Shown here one piece after another: positions 41,163 through 49,528 of a DNA stretch of 64,000 bases. Origin of the DNA: Falsiroseomonas sp050563545. Its GTDB lineage: Bacteria; Pseudomonadota; Alphaproteobacteria; Acetobacterales; Acetobacteraceae. Both the position numbers and the translations under genes were made by a program. The stretch's first letter is position 1. Each line of letters opens with the position of its first letter. The stretch is taken from positions 1-64,000 of the forward strand of contig NZ_JBNXUM010000006.1 in assembly GCF_050563545.1 (NCBI RefSeq), in the 5' to 3' direction. A model generated the notes under the pieces. It was not told the DNA's origin and made no database searches. It worked only from the letters and a program-made list of their open reading frames with translations.

Positions 41163-41191
41163 ACCCTCTCCCCCCGGAGGGGGGAGAGGGT
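41163..41191. repeat. Perfect 13-bp palindrome in the ftsE-ftsX spacer
   Basis: ACCCTCTCCCCCC (41163-41175), loop GGA, GGGGGGAGAGGGT (41179-41191). It is the most perfect stem of the CCCTC repeat family in this window. Placed inside an operon it may partly terminate or stabilise transcripts between ftsE and ftsX. Confidence 0.8.
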
Positions 41192-41227
41192 TCGAAAAGG
41201 GCGGGGGAGACGAACCCGAAGCCCCTC

Positions 41228-41950
41228 CTACCCAAGCTCGTCCTCCGCCGCATAGGCGCCGCGTGCATTGTCGGGGTCGTGCAGCCGCCCGTGATGCAGC
41301 CAGAGCGCCGGCGCGGGGTAGCGCGCGACCAGCTCCTCGTCATGCGTCGCGACGACCACCGTCGTGCCCAGCCGGTTCATCTCTCCCAGAAGCGCCAGCA
41401 GCCGCCGCGCCTGCCGGCTGTCCAGGTTGCCCGTCGGCTCGTCCGCCACCAGCAGCTCCGGCCGGTGCACCACGGCGCGCGCGATGGCCATGCGCTGCTG
41501 CTCCCCGCCCGACAGCTCGAGCGGCGACGACGGCGCCTTCGCCTCCAGGCCCACCCAGCGCAGGATCTCCGTCACGTCGGCCTTGATCTGCGCCTCCGGC
41601 CGTCCCGCCAAGCGCAGCGGCAGCGCCACGTTGTCGAAGGCCGAGAGATAGGGCAGCAGCCGGAAATCCTGGAACACCACGCCGATCCGCCGGCGCAGCG
41701 CCGGCAGCGCGGTGCGCGGCGCCTTGGCGGTGCGGGTGCCGAGCACCTCGACCTCGCCGCGCGTCGGGCGCAGCGCGAGATGCATCAGCCGCAGCACGGA
41801 GGACTTGCCGGCGCCCGAGGGGCCCAGGAGCCAGGTGAAGGACCCGCGGGGCAGCGTGAAGGTCACGTCGGCGAGCGCCTCCGGCCCCCATTCCCCGCGA
41901 TGGGGCCCGCCCCCCTGGTAGCGCAGGCCGACCGCTTCGAAACGGACCAT
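41228..41950 (-). CDS. ftsE: Cell division ATP-binding protein FtsE
   Basis: ABC ATPase of the FtsEX complex (240 aa): Walker A LLGPSGAGKSS (about 42-52), Q-loop VVFQDFRLLP, signature LSGGEQQR, Walker B LLVADEPTG and the H-loop ATHDEE. Start ATG 41950 gives MVRFEAVGLRYQGG, the usual N-terminus. Divergent from the zinc-ribbon gene, as often seen beside alphaproteobacterial ftsEX. Confidence 0.95.
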   Translation of the reverse strand: MVRFEAVGLRYQGGGPHRGEWGPEALADVTFTLPRGSFTWLLGPSGAGKSSVLRLMHLALRPTRGEVEVLGTRTAKAPRTALPALRRRIGVVFQDFRLLPYLSAFDNVALPLRLAGRPEAQIKADVTEILRWVGLEAKAPSSPLELSGGEQQRMAIARAVVHRPELLVADEPTGNLDSRQARRLLALLGEMNRLGTTVVVATHDEELVARYPAPALWLHHGRLHDPDNARGAYAAEDELG

Positions 41951-42049
41951 GGGCGATGTCTGCCCGGTGCCGATCGCGGCGTCGAGAGGGTCTTCACCGT
42001 TTCGCGGCGGGGTGGACTGGCATCGCGACGCCGGCCATGTTCCGGAGGC

Positions 42050-42511
42050 ATGCGGATCGCCTGCCCGAACTGCGCCGCCGCCTACGAGGTCCCTGACCAG
42101 GCCCTCGCGACCGGGCCGCGGCTGCTGAAATGCGCACGCTGCGGCCACCGGTTCGAGGCCGCGCTGCCCGGCGCACCGCCGTCGAGCGCGGCGCCGGAAC
42201 CGCCACCGCCGCCGCCGGAGCCCGAGCCGCTACCCCCGCCGGCCGCGCCCGCGCCGCCTTCCGAACCCACCGCCGAGCCCCCGCCGGCCGAGGAGCCTGA
42301 CCGACCGCCCCCGACCCGCGGCCCCACGCAGCACAGCCCGATCGCCCCGCTGCCCGAGGCGCCGAAGCGCGATCCCCGCCTTCTCGCGGCCTGGGTGCTG
42401 TCCGTGGCCCTGCTCGTCGCCGCGGCCTGGGCGGCGGTGCATTTCCGCACCGAGGTCGTGCGGGCCTGGCCGCCGGCGACGCGGCTTTTTGCCGCGCTGG
42501 GGCTGCACTGA
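42050..42511 (+). CDS. MJ0042-type zinc-ribbon membrane protein
   Basis: 153-aa protein: N-terminal MJ0042 zinc ribbon with CPNCAAAYEVP and CARCGHRFE (four Cys), a Pro/Glu/Ala-rich linker (about 40-110) and one C-terminal TM helix (LLAAWVLSVALLVAAAWAAV). The function of this class is unknown; it is commonly next to ftsEX in alphaproteobacteria. A CGGAGG Shine-Dalgarno lies close to ATG 42050. Confidence 0.82.
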   Translation: MRIACPNCAAAYEVPDQALATGPRLLKCARCGHRFEAALPGAPPSSAAPEPPPPPPEPEPLPPPAAPAPPSEPTAEPPPAEEPDRPPPTRGPTQHSPIAPLPEAPKRDPRLLAAWVLSVALLVAAAWAAVHFRTEVVRAWPPATRLFAALGLH

Positions 42512-42546
42512 CCGCCGCGCCACCCGCCGGCGCGGCGCTGATCCTC

Positions 42547-43689
42547 GTGCTGCTGGTCGCGGCGCGGATCGCGCTCGGCGTCGCGTTCCAGACCGCGGGC
42601 CTGGCCGCGCCCTTCCTCGTGCAGGACTGGGGCATCGACTACGCCGCCGCCGGCGGGCTGGTCGGGCTGTTCTGGATCCCGGGCCTCTTCCTCGTGCTCG
42701 GCGCCGGCCCGCTGGCGCGCCGCTTCGGCGAGGGGCGCATGGTGGCCGCGGGACTGCTGATGCTCGCCGCCGGCGTCGCGGTGTCCGCTGCCTCCGCCGG
42801 CGAGTGGCTGTTCGGCGCGGGACGGCTGCTGACCGGCGCGGGCGCGGCGCTGCTGATGGCGCTGCTGATGAAGATGGTGGCGGACTGGTTCACCGGGCGC
42901 TGGCTCTTCCTCGGCATGGCCTGCTTCATCGTGGGCTGGCCGATCGGCATCGCGGGCACGCAATTCGCCCTCGCGCCAATGGCCGAGGCGTCCTGGCGCG
43001 GCGCGCTGCTGGCCGGGGCGGGCTTCGTCGCCCTCGTCGGCCTCGCCTTCGCGGCCTTCTACCGCGCCCCGCCCGGCGCCGTCGCGACCTCGGCCGCGCG
43101 CGAGAGGATGACCGGGCGCGAGGCCTGGCTGGTCCTGGTCGCGGGGCTGGGCTGGACCATCTACAACGGCGCCTACCTCGTGCTCGTGACCTTCGGCCCC
43201 GTTCTGCTGGCCGAGCGCGACGCCGTCGGCGGGGCCGAGGCCGCGCGCGCGGCGAGCCTGCTCTCCTGGGTCTTCGCGCTCTGCATCCCGCTGGGCGGGT
43301 TGCTGTCGGCGCGAATGGCGAAGCCGGCCTGGCTGTCGGGCGGGGCGCTGGCGGCCTCGGCGCTGGCCGCCGCGGCGGTGCCGCTGAGCGGCGCGGCCGC
43401 GGCCGCGCCGCTCATGGTCGCGATCGGCGTGCTCTCGGCCTTTGCGACGCCTTACCTCTCTACGCAGCCGGTGCAGGCACTGCGGCCCGCCTCCCGCGCG
43501 AACGGGCTCGGGCTCTACTACTTCCTCTTCTACCTCGGCTGCACGGCGCTGCCGCCCGTGGCGGGCTGGCTGAAGGACCATCATGGGCCGGAGGCGCCGA
43601 TGTGGTTCGCGGTCGGGCTCCTGGCGACGACGGTGCTGCTGATGGCGGTCTTCGCGCTGGGGCTCGCGCGGCTGCGGCGCGGGGCCTGA
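42547..43689 (+). CDS. MFS transporter
   Basis: Major facilitator protein of 380 aa with about 12 TM helices. GLFWIPGLFLVLGAGPLARRFGEGRM carries the Gly/Arg-rich loop 2-3 signature. KMVADWFTGRWLFLGMACFIVGWP and RPASRANGLGLYYFLFYLG suit the cyanate/nitrate-type or sugar MFS groups, without pinning the substrate. The start is uncertain: GTG 42547 is given, but the reading frame is open back to about 42508 with a possible non-ATG start. It begins only 35 bp after the zinc-ribbon gene. Confidence 0.75.
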   Translation: MLLVAARIALGVAFQTAGLAAPFLVQDWGIDYAAAGGLVGLFWIPGLFLVLGAGPLARRFGEGRMVAAGLLMLAAGVAVSAASAGEWLFGAGRLLTGAGAALLMALLMKMVADWFTGRWLFLGMACFIVGWPIGIAGTQFALAPMAEASWRGALLAGAGFVALVGLAFAAFYRAPPGAVATSAARERMTGREAWLVLVAGLGWTIYNGAYLVLVTFGPVLLAERDAVGGAEAARAASLLSWVFALCIPLGGLLSARMAKPAWLSGGALAASALAAAAVPLSGAAAAAPLMVAIGVLSAFATPYLSTQPVQALRPASRANGLGLYYFLFYLGCTALPPVAGWLKDHHGPEAPMWFAVGLLATTVLLMAVFALGLARLRRGA

Positions 43690-43692
43690 CCG

Positions 43693-44384
43693 TCAGCCGC
43701 CCCGGCCCTGGCCGTCCTCCAGCAGGCGAACGGCGCGGGCGAAGACGGCGTCGTCCACGTGGCAGCCGATCCAGCTCTCGTTGCGCGGCGGCTGCGGGCA
43801 ATGGGGCGGGCCGATCTCCTGCGTCACGACGGCGTCGAGCAGTGCGCGCAGCCTGTCGGGATGCGTGATCCGCCCGTCGGCGCCGAACAGGTCGAGGCTG
43901 TCGGTCGGCTGCAGCCCCGCCGCGCGCGCCGCGCGCACGGCGCTGACGGGCGGCGTCGCCTCGTTCTCCGGGCAGCCGCCGCCCTCGCGCCGGTCGCGCG
44001 CCGGGACCGACGGCGCGCCCGAGCAGTCGCCGGGCGGCGAGTAGCGGCCGAGCATGTCGATGGCGGAGCGGGCGCCGTGCTCCTGGTAGCCGCGCAGGAT
44101 CTCGATGAAGGCGCGGACCGACTGGGCGGGATCCTCGAAGCGCGCGAAGCCGAGTTGCGTCGCCCCGGTCTGTTGTTCGGCCCCTTCAGCCCGGCCCAGT
44201 TGTTCTCGCGCAGCCCGAAGGGCGCGTTGCCCGGGTCGAAGCTGACCGGCGCGTAGCGCCCATCCGGCTGCCGGGCGAGCAGGCCCTCGACCTGGCGCGG
44301 CTGCTGCGCCGCGGCCGGCACGGCCGGCAACAGGCAGACCGCAAGCATCGCCGCCCGCAGGGCGTGCGTCACGCGCAGACGCAT
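43693..44384 (-). pseudogene. Secreted P5-like/lysozyme-type protein with a one-base frameshift
   Basis: The start at 44384 gives a Sec signal peptide (MRLRVTHALRAAMLAVCLLP, cleavage near PAAAQ) and continues to ENNWAGLKGPNNRPG. The family sequence then resumes in another frame with QLGFARFEDPAQSVRAFIEI, IDMLGRYSPPGDCSGAP and WIGCHVDDAVFARAV, ending at 43693. The switch lies at a G-run (CCCC at 44163-44166 on the plus strand). One extra G would join the halves into about 230 residues. It resembles phage P5-like structural/lysozyme-type proteins. A sequencing error is possible. Confidence 0.75.
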
Positions 44385-44572
44385 GGCTTTCCCCCAGTCC
44401 TCGATGGCGGCGCCGTCCGGCGCCGGCCCTGAGCCAGGAAGCGACCGCGCGCCGCCGCGGTTTCTTCGCGAGGCGCAACCCTTGGCCGAGGACCCGGTGC
44501 CCGGCCCGACGCGGCTTCACGAATGCTGCACCACCGCGATCCCGCCCGCCTGGCTCCCGCGTTGGCGGGGCC

Positions 44573-45214
44573 ATGCCCCCGTCGCCCCCCCGCCCCACGC
44601 CGCAGACCGTCGCCGCCACGCGAATCGCCGCCGGGGACGATCGGACGCGCTACGACGATGTCGCCATCGCGCTGCACTGGGCGACGGTGCTGCTCGTGAT
44701 CCTGCTGTTCGCGCTCTCGCAGACCTGGGACTTCGCCGCGCGGCCCACGCGACACCTGATGATCGTCGCGCACATGTCCTTCGGCATCCTGCTCGCTCTG
44801 GCGGTGGTGGCGCGCATCGCCTGGCGGCTCATGCCCGGCCACCAGCGACCGGCCGCGCTGTCGGGCTGGGTCGGCATCGCGTCGAAGGCGGTGCACTGGA
44901 TGCTCTATGCGATGCTGGCCGCGGAGGCCGTGCTCGGCTTCGTGCTGCGCTGGTCGGGGGCAGAGGCCATGAGCTTCTTCGGCCTCCTCATCCCGCCGCC
45001 CTTCGCGCCCTTCTCCAAGGCGACGCATCACCAGGTGAACGAGCTGCACGAATGGCTGGGCTGGGCGATCGTCATCGCCGCGACAGGCCACGCCCTGGCC
45101 GCGCTGTACCATCACCTCGTGCTGCGCGACGACGTGCTGTGGCGGATGCTGCCCGGCCGCCAGGCGCGGCGGGAGGAAGCCCGCGCGCCCTCGCCGGACC
45201 GCGCGGCCGGCTGA
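44573..45214 (+). CDS. Cytochrome b561 family protein
   Basis: Four-TM b-type cytochrome (213 aa) of the bacterial CybB group, carrying electrons from quinol within the inner membrane. Candidate haem His residues occur in IALHWATVLL, MIVAHMSFG, VHWMLYAML and ELHEWLGW. The N-terminal 25 residues are Pro/Thr-rich and cytosolic. It is divergent from the frameshifted secreted-protein gene and convergent with ribF, 4 bp away. Confidence 0.88.
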   Translation: MPPSPPRPTPQTVAATRIAAGDDRTRYDDVAIALHWATVLLVILLFALSQTWDFAARPTRHLMIVAHMSFGILLALAVVARIAWRLMPGHQRPAALSGWVGIASKAVHWMLYAMLAAEAVLGFVLRWSGAEAMSFFGLLIPPPFAPFSKATHHQVNELHEWLGWAIVIAATGHALAALYHHLVLRDDVLWRMLPGRQARREEARAPSPDRAAG

Positions 45215-45218
45215 CGCG

Positions 45219-46154
45219 TCAGCCGCTCCATGCCTCCAGCATGCGCCGCGCCGCCGTGGCGTCTGACGCGATCGCGGCCTTCAGCGCCTCGAGCCCGTCG
45301 AACCTCGCATCCGCGCGGATGAAGCCGTGCAGCCGCACGCCGATCTCCTGGCCGTAGAGGTCGCCCGACCAGTCGAAGAGATGCGCCTCGAGCCGCGTCA
45401 CGGGATCGCCGCCGAGCGTCGGGCGCCGCCCGACATTGGCGACGCCCTTCACCACGGCGCCGTCGGCCAGCCGCACCGTCACGGCATAGACGCCGCGCGC
45501 GGGTTCCAGCTGGCGTCCGAGCAGGATGTTCGCCGTCGGCCAGCCGAGCTCCCTGCCCAGCCGGTCGCCGCGGAAGACCTCGCCGCGCAACTCCCAGTCG
45601 CGGCCGAGCTCGAGCGCCGCGCGCTCGGGGTAGCCGTCCTGCAGCAGGCGGCGGATGCGGGTGGATGAGATCGGTCCGCCCTCGTCGCCGACGGCGGGCA
45701 CGATGCTCAGGCCGATGCCGCGCTTCTCGGCCTCCCGCGCCAGGAAGGCCAGGTCGCCGCCGCGGCGATGGCCGAAGGCGAAGTCGTGCCCGCAGGCGAG
45801 GTGCCGCGCGCCGAGGCCGCGATGCAGCACCTCCTCCACGAAGGCCTCGGCCGACATCGCGGCGAAGGCCGCGTCGAAGCGCGCGGCGAAGACGGTGACC
45901 ACACCCAGCGCGCCGAGCGCCTCGGCCTTGGCCGGCAGCAGCGTCAGGCGGAAGGGAGGGTCCTCGGGCCGGAAATGCTCGCGCGGATGGGGTTCGAAGG
46001 TGAGCGCGGCGAGCGGCAGGTCGGGCCGGGCGCCATGCGCGGCGCGCGCCACCGCGGCATGGCCGAGATGCACGCCGTCGAAATTGCCGAGCGCCACCGT
46101 CGCCCCGCGCAGCGCATCGGGAACAGCGCGCCAGTCCTCGACGATCGCGGGCAT
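45219..46154 (-). CDS. ribF: Bifunctional riboflavin kinase/FAD synthetase
   Basis: Two-domain enzyme (311 aa) making FMN then FAD from riboflavin. N-terminal FMN adenylyltransferase with the nucleotide-binding GNFDGVHLGH (about 23-32) and a later SSTRIRRLL. C-terminal flavokinase with RGDRLGRELGWPTANI and AVANVGRRPTLGG-type block (GVANVGRRPTLGGDP). Start ATG 46154. No FMN riboswitch structure is visible upstream; that spacer is a CCCTC-family repeat. Confidence 0.95.
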   Translation of the reverse strand: MPAIVEDWRAVPDALRGATVALGNFDGVHLGHAAVARAAHGARPDLPLAALTFEPHPREHFRPEDPPFRLTLLPAKAEALGALGVVTVFAARFDAAFAAMSAEAFVEEVLHRGLGARHLACGHDFAFGHRRGGDLAFLAREAEKRGIGLSIVPAVGDEGGPISSTRIRRLLQDGYPERAALELGRDWELRGEVFRGDRLGRELGWPTANILLGRQLEPARGVYAVTVRLADGAVVKGVANVGRRPTLGGDPVTRLEAHLFDWSGDLYGQEIGVRLHGFIRADARFDGLEALKAAIASDATAARRMLEAWSG

Positions 46155-46173
46155 CACGGGCGCGCGCCCTTCT

Positions 46174-46207
46174 CCCTCTCCCGCTTGCGGGCGAGGGTCG
46201 GGGTGGG
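46174..46207. repeat. CCCTCTCCCGC palindrome upstream of ribF
   Basis: Imperfect stem 46174-46184 with 46187-46197, followed by a G-rich tail TCGGGGTGGGGG. It fills the LOG to ribF spacer and belongs to the CCCTC family. Confidence 0.6.
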
Positions 46208-46224
46208 GGTTGGCGCCGAACTCC

Positions 46225-46815
46225 TCACATCTGTTCCGGACGCAGCCACACCTGCGTCCCCGCCGGCGGCTCCCAGCCCGCCAGCGCATCCAGCGCCCCG
46301 GCCGGGCTCGTCGCGTGCATCGCCATCGGGCGGTGCGGCGGCCGGATGAAGCCCTCGCCCGCCATGTGATCGAGCGCCGAGAGGAAGGGACCCCAGAAGC
46401 CCTCGGCGTCGAGGAACACCACGCCCTTCCGCTGGATGCCGAGCTGCCCCCAGGTCAGCGCCTCCACCGCTTCCTCGAGCGTGCCGTAGCCGCCGGGCAG
46501 CACGACGAAGCCGTCGGACAGTTCCGCCATCTTCGCCTTGCGTTCGTGCATGGTATCCACGACGTGCATCTCGACGCCGCCGCCATGCCCGACCTCGCGC
46601 TTGAGCAGGCCATAGGGGATGACGCCGATCACCTCGCCGCCGGCCTGCAGCGCGGCGTCGGCCGCGATGCCCATCAGCCCGACCGCGCCGCCGCCATAGA
46701 CGAGCCCGATGCCGCGAGAGGCGACCTCCCGCCCGAAGGCGCGGGCGAGCTCCGCATAGGCCGGGCGGTTGCCGACCGCCGAGCCGCAGAAGACGCAGAC
46801 CCGCCTGAGCGTCAC
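46225..46815 (-). CDS. LOG family protein (TIGR00730), cytokinin riboside 5'-monophosphate phosphoribohydrolase-like
   Basis: Rossmann-fold nucleotide hydrolase of 196 aa. The signature LPGGYGTLEE lies near residues 106-115 with GLVYGGGAVGLMG upstream, and the fold begins VCVFCGSAVGNRPAY. In bacteria it cleaves nucleoside monophosphates to bases; a physiological role is not fixed. It overlaps the MaoC gene by 4 bp and reads toward ribF, suggesting maoC-log-ribF co-transcription. Confidence 0.9.
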   Translation of the reverse strand: MTLRRVCVFCGSAVGNRPAYAELARAFGREVASRGIGLVYGGGAVGLMGIAADAALQAGGEVIGVIPYGLLKREVGHGGGVEMHVVDTMHERKAKMAELSDGFVVLPGGYGTLEEAVEALTWGQLGIQRKGVVFLDAEGFWGPFLSALDHMAGEGFIRPPHRPMAMHATSPAGALDALAGWEPPAGTQVWLRPEQM

Positions 46816-47273
46816 TCCGCGGCTTCCTTCGTCGCCCTGCGATCCGCGATGGCGGCGCGGGAGGGGACGGCGACCAGCGCCTCGCCTTCCAGCACCGGCT
46901 CGCCCTTGACCGAGCAGACCGTCCGCAGCGTCACCCGCGCCTTCTCCTCGTTCAGCGCCGTGATCTCGACCGTCGCGGTGACGGTGTCGCCGATCTTGAC
47001 CGGCTTGCGGAAGCGCAACGACTGCGAGAGGTAGATCGTTCCCGGCCCGGGCAGCTGCGTGCCCATCACCTTGGTGATCAGGCCGGCGGCGAGCATGCCA
47101 TGCGCGATGCGTTCCCCGAAGAAGCTCTCGCGGGCGTATTCCTCGTTCAGGTGCATCGGGTTGGTGTCGCCGGTCACGGCGGCGAAGAGCACGACGTCGG
47201 CCTCGGTCACGGTCTTGCCGAAGCTCGCCTTCTGGCCGAGCCGGAGATCCTCGAAGAAGCAGCCTTCATCCAT
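46812..47273 (-). CDS. MaoC family dehydratase (PhaJ-like)
   Basis: Hot-dog-fold (R)-specific enoyl-CoA hydratase of 153 aa. The catalytic pair is in TGDTNPMHLNEEYA (Asp and His), followed by GERIAHGMLAAGLITKVMG and the SQSLRFRKPVKIGDTV block. Members supply (R)-3-hydroxyacyl-CoA, for example for polyhydroxyalkanoate, but that link is inferred. The stop overlaps the LOG gene start. Confidence 0.88.
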   Translation of the reverse strand: MDEGCFFEDLRLGQKASFGKTVTEADVVLFAAVTGDTNPMHLNEEYARESFFGERIAHGMLAAGLITKVMGTQLPGPGTIYLSQSLRFRKPVKIGDTVTATVEITALNEEKARVTLRTVCSVKGEPVLEGEALVAVPSRAAIADRRATKEAAE

Positions 47274-47394
47274 GGGATAGCCGTTCCGCTGCGGTGCAGC
47301 AGATGCGATAGCGCGGGCCGGGCCGCACCGGCAAGGGAGCCGGCTTTACAGCCCCGCGGGTCAGGGCCAGAAGCCTCCGCCTCATGTTACGCGG

Positions 47395-48531
47395 ATGCCT
47401 CCCATGCCCCTGACCGAGATCGGCTCCTCCGACCGCCTGCTGGCGGAACTCAGGGGCTGGGTGGAGCAGGAGACGCCGACGACCGATGCCGTCGCCGTGA
47501 ACCGCCTGATGGACCGCTGCCAGGCGGAACTCGCGTCGGTGGGCGGCGCGATCGAGCGCATCCCGGGCCGCGACGGCTATGGCGACACGCTGGTCTGCCG
47601 CGCGCCCGGAGAGGGCGCGCCGGTGGTCGTCGCCGGCCATCTCGACACCGTTTGGGACCACGGCACGCTGGCCTCTTCCATGCCGTATCGCGTGGACGGC
47701 GCGAAGGCCTCCGGCCCGGGGATCTACGACATGAAGTCCGGCAGCTTCATGGCCTTCCATTCGGTCCGCGAGATCCTGCGCCAGAAGATCGCGACCAGGC
47801 GCCCGATCGTGCTGCTGCTGACGCCCGACGAGGAGGTCGGCAGCCCGACCAGCCGCGCGCCGATCGAGGCCGCCGCCCGCGGCGCGCGGGCCGTGCTGAT
47901 CCCCGAGCCCGCCGGGCAGGGCGGCGCCTGCGTCACCGCGCGCAAGGGCGTCGGCCGCTTCGACATCGCGGTGCGCGGCGTGTCCGCCCATGCCGGCGGC
48001 AACTGGAGCGAGGGCCGCAGCGCCGTCGTGGCGCTGGCGGAGATCATCCTGAAGATACACGCCATGACCGACCTCGCCGCGGGGATCACGACGAATGTCG
48101 CGCCGATCCAGGGCGGCACGCGTCCCAACGTGATCCCGCCGGAGGCGAGGTGCGAGGTGGATCTGCGCGTGCCGACGATCGAGCTCGGCGAGCGGATGGA
48201 GGCCGCGATCCTCGGCCTGGCCTATGAACGCGACGGGATCGCGGTGACTGTCACGGGCGGCATGAACCGCCCGCCCTTCGCCGAGACGCCGGCGATCCGC
48301 GCGCTGTACGAGCATGCGAAGGTGCTGGCGAAGCGGCACGGCTACGAACTGCCGGCGCAGCACCGCGGCGGCGGCTCCGACGGCAATTTCACCGCGGCGA
48401 TCGGCGTGCCGACCCTGGACGGCCTCGGCTGCACCGGCGCCGGCGCGCATGCCCCGCACGAGCACATCCTCTGGCAGGACCTGACGCCGCGCTGCGCGAC
48501 GCTCTGCGCGCTGATCGAGGAGATCGAATAG
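47395..48531 (+). CDS. M20 family metallopeptidase (carboxypeptidase G2-like)
   Basis: Zinc-dependent exopeptidase/amidohydrolase of 378 aa. Metal ligands lie in VVAGHLDTVWDHG, GIYDMKSGS, LTPDEEVGS (catalytic Glu), EPAGQGG and, near the C-terminus, the Cys/His-type region TGAGAHAPHEHIL. The dimerisation domain with VRGVSAHAGGNWSEGRSAV is typical. Glutamate-type carboxypeptidases (Cpg2) are the closest match by pattern. It is divergent from the MaoC gene and followed by 241 bp without a gene. Confidence 0.88.
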   Translation: MPPMPLTEIGSSDRLLAELRGWVEQETPTTDAVAVNRLMDRCQAELASVGGAIERIPGRDGYGDTLVCRAPGEGAPVVVAGHLDTVWDHGTLASSMPYRVDGAKASGPGIYDMKSGSFMAFHSVREILRQKIATRRPIVLLLTPDEEVGSPTSRAPIEAAARGARAVLIPEPAGQGGACVTARKGVGRFDIAVRGVSAHAGGNWSEGRSAVVALAEIILKIHAMTDLAAGITTNVAPIQGGTRPNVIPPEARCEVDLRVPTIELGERMEAAILGLAYERDGIAVTVTGGMNRPPFAETPAIRALYEHAKVLAKRHGYELPAQHRGGGSDGNFTAAIGVPTLDGLGCTGAGAHAPHEHILWQDLTPRCATLCALIEEIE

Positions 48532-48549
48532 GCGCTGACTGCCCCATTC

Positions 48550-48590
48550 CTTCCCTCTCCCCCTGGTGAGGGGGTCGCGAAGCAGGCCAG
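48550..48590. repeat. Shortened CCCTCTCCCC element with GTCGCGAAGC tail
   Basis: CCCTCTCCCCCTGG then TGAGGGGGTCGCGAAGC-AGG-CAGC. It matches the left unit at 62431 except that the second half of the stem (about 17 bp) is missing, so it no longer folds. It lies in a 241-bp gene-free gap. Confidence 0.6.
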
Positions 48591-48772
48591 CATATCGCGC
48601 GGCCCGACCGCTGGCACGCGCTTGGCGCAGTGCCGTGCCTCGCCGGCGCCGCCGTCATCCTGCTCGGCCCGCGCGGCGCGTAACGCCGGCCGGGTCGGCG
48701 GCGAAGACCAGGGAAGCTTGCAGCCCCCGCCGGGACTCGACCATGCTCGGCCTGCAAGCCGGAGGGACGCGC

Positions 48773-49444
48773 ATGCAGGCACTGATCGTCGGCGCCGGCG
48801 AGGGCTTCAGCGCCTCCATGGCGCGCCGCCTCGCGCGGGAGGGCCATGACGTCGCGCTCGCCGCGCGGAACACGGCCAAGCTCGCCGCGCTGGCCGCGGA
48901 GACCAAGGCGACGCTGCACGAATGCGACGGCGCCGATCCCGACCAGGTCGCCGCGCTCTTCGCCACGCCGCAGGGCGAGGCGGCCGACATCGTGCTCTAC
49001 AACGCGTCCTTCCGCGTGCGCGGGCCGGTGACGGAGCTCGATCCCGAAGACGTCCGCCGCACGCTCGAGGTCTGCGCCTTCGGCGCCTTCCTCGTCGCGC
49101 AGCAGGCGGCGAGGCGGATGGTGCCGCGGGGCAGGGGGACGATCCTGCTGACCGGCGCCTCCGCCGGCGTGAAGGGCTTTCCGAAATCCTCGCCCTTCGC
49201 GATGGGCAAGTTCGCGCTGCGCGGGCTGGGCCAGGCGCTGGCGCGGGAGCTGCATCCGCAAGGCGTGCATGTCGTCCACATCGTCGTGGATGGCGGCATC
49301 CGGTCGTCCAGGCGGCCCGATGACGGGCGCGACGCGCTTCTCGATCCCGACGCCATCGCGGAGGCCGCCTTCGCCGCCATGAACCAGCCCCGCAGCGCCT
49401 GGTCGCACGAGATCGAACTCCGCCCCTGGGTGGAGACCTTCTGA
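48773..49444 (+). CDS. SDR family oxidoreductase with Phe in place of the catalytic Tyr
   Basis: Short-chain dehydrogenase/reductase fold, 223 aa. Nucleotide site IVGAGEGFSASMARRLA near the N-terminus, VLYNASFRVRGPV (NNAG-type position), and the active-site segment TGASAGVKGFPKSSPFAMGKFAL. The usual YxxxK is FAMGK, so the catalytic Tyr is Phe, while Lys and an upstream Ser remain. Many such members exist, so this is a subfamily trait rather than a mutation. GGAGGG 6 nt upstream supports ATG 48773 over the ATG at 48743. Confidence 0.82.
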   Translation: MQALIVGAGEGFSASMARRLAREGHDVALAARNTAKLAALAAETKATLHECDGADPDQVAALFATPQGEAADIVLYNASFRVRGPVTELDPEDVRRTLEVCAFGAFLVAQQAARRMVPRGRGTILLTGASAGVKGFPKSSPFAMGKFALRGLGQALARELHPQGVHVVHIVVDGGIRSSRRPDDGRDALLDPDAIAEAAFAAMNQPRSAWSHEIELRPWVETF

Positions 49445-49472
49445 CCTTCCATACCGCGCGCCTTCCCCTTCA

Positions 49473-49498
49473 CCCTCCCCCGCAGTTGCGAGGGAGGG
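49473..49498. repeat. CCCTCCCCCGC palindrome before the TPR gene
   Basis: Stem 49473-49483 with 49488-49498, loop AGTT, one mismatch, then GAGGGGAGGGG. It lies between the SDR and TPR genes in the same family as 10810-10835. Confidence 0.65.
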
Positions 49499-49528
49499 AG
49501 GGGAGGGGCCAATGACCGGAGCCCCAGC

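Noticed and set aside
46155..46224. FMN riboswitch upstream of ribF
   Set aside because: The spacer is short and is a CCCTC-family palindrome; no conserved RFN element can be recognised.
48743..48772. Earlier ATG for the SDR gene
   Set aside because: The ten added residues lack similarity to SDR N-termini, and the better Shine-Dalgarno (GGAGGG) serves ATG 48773.
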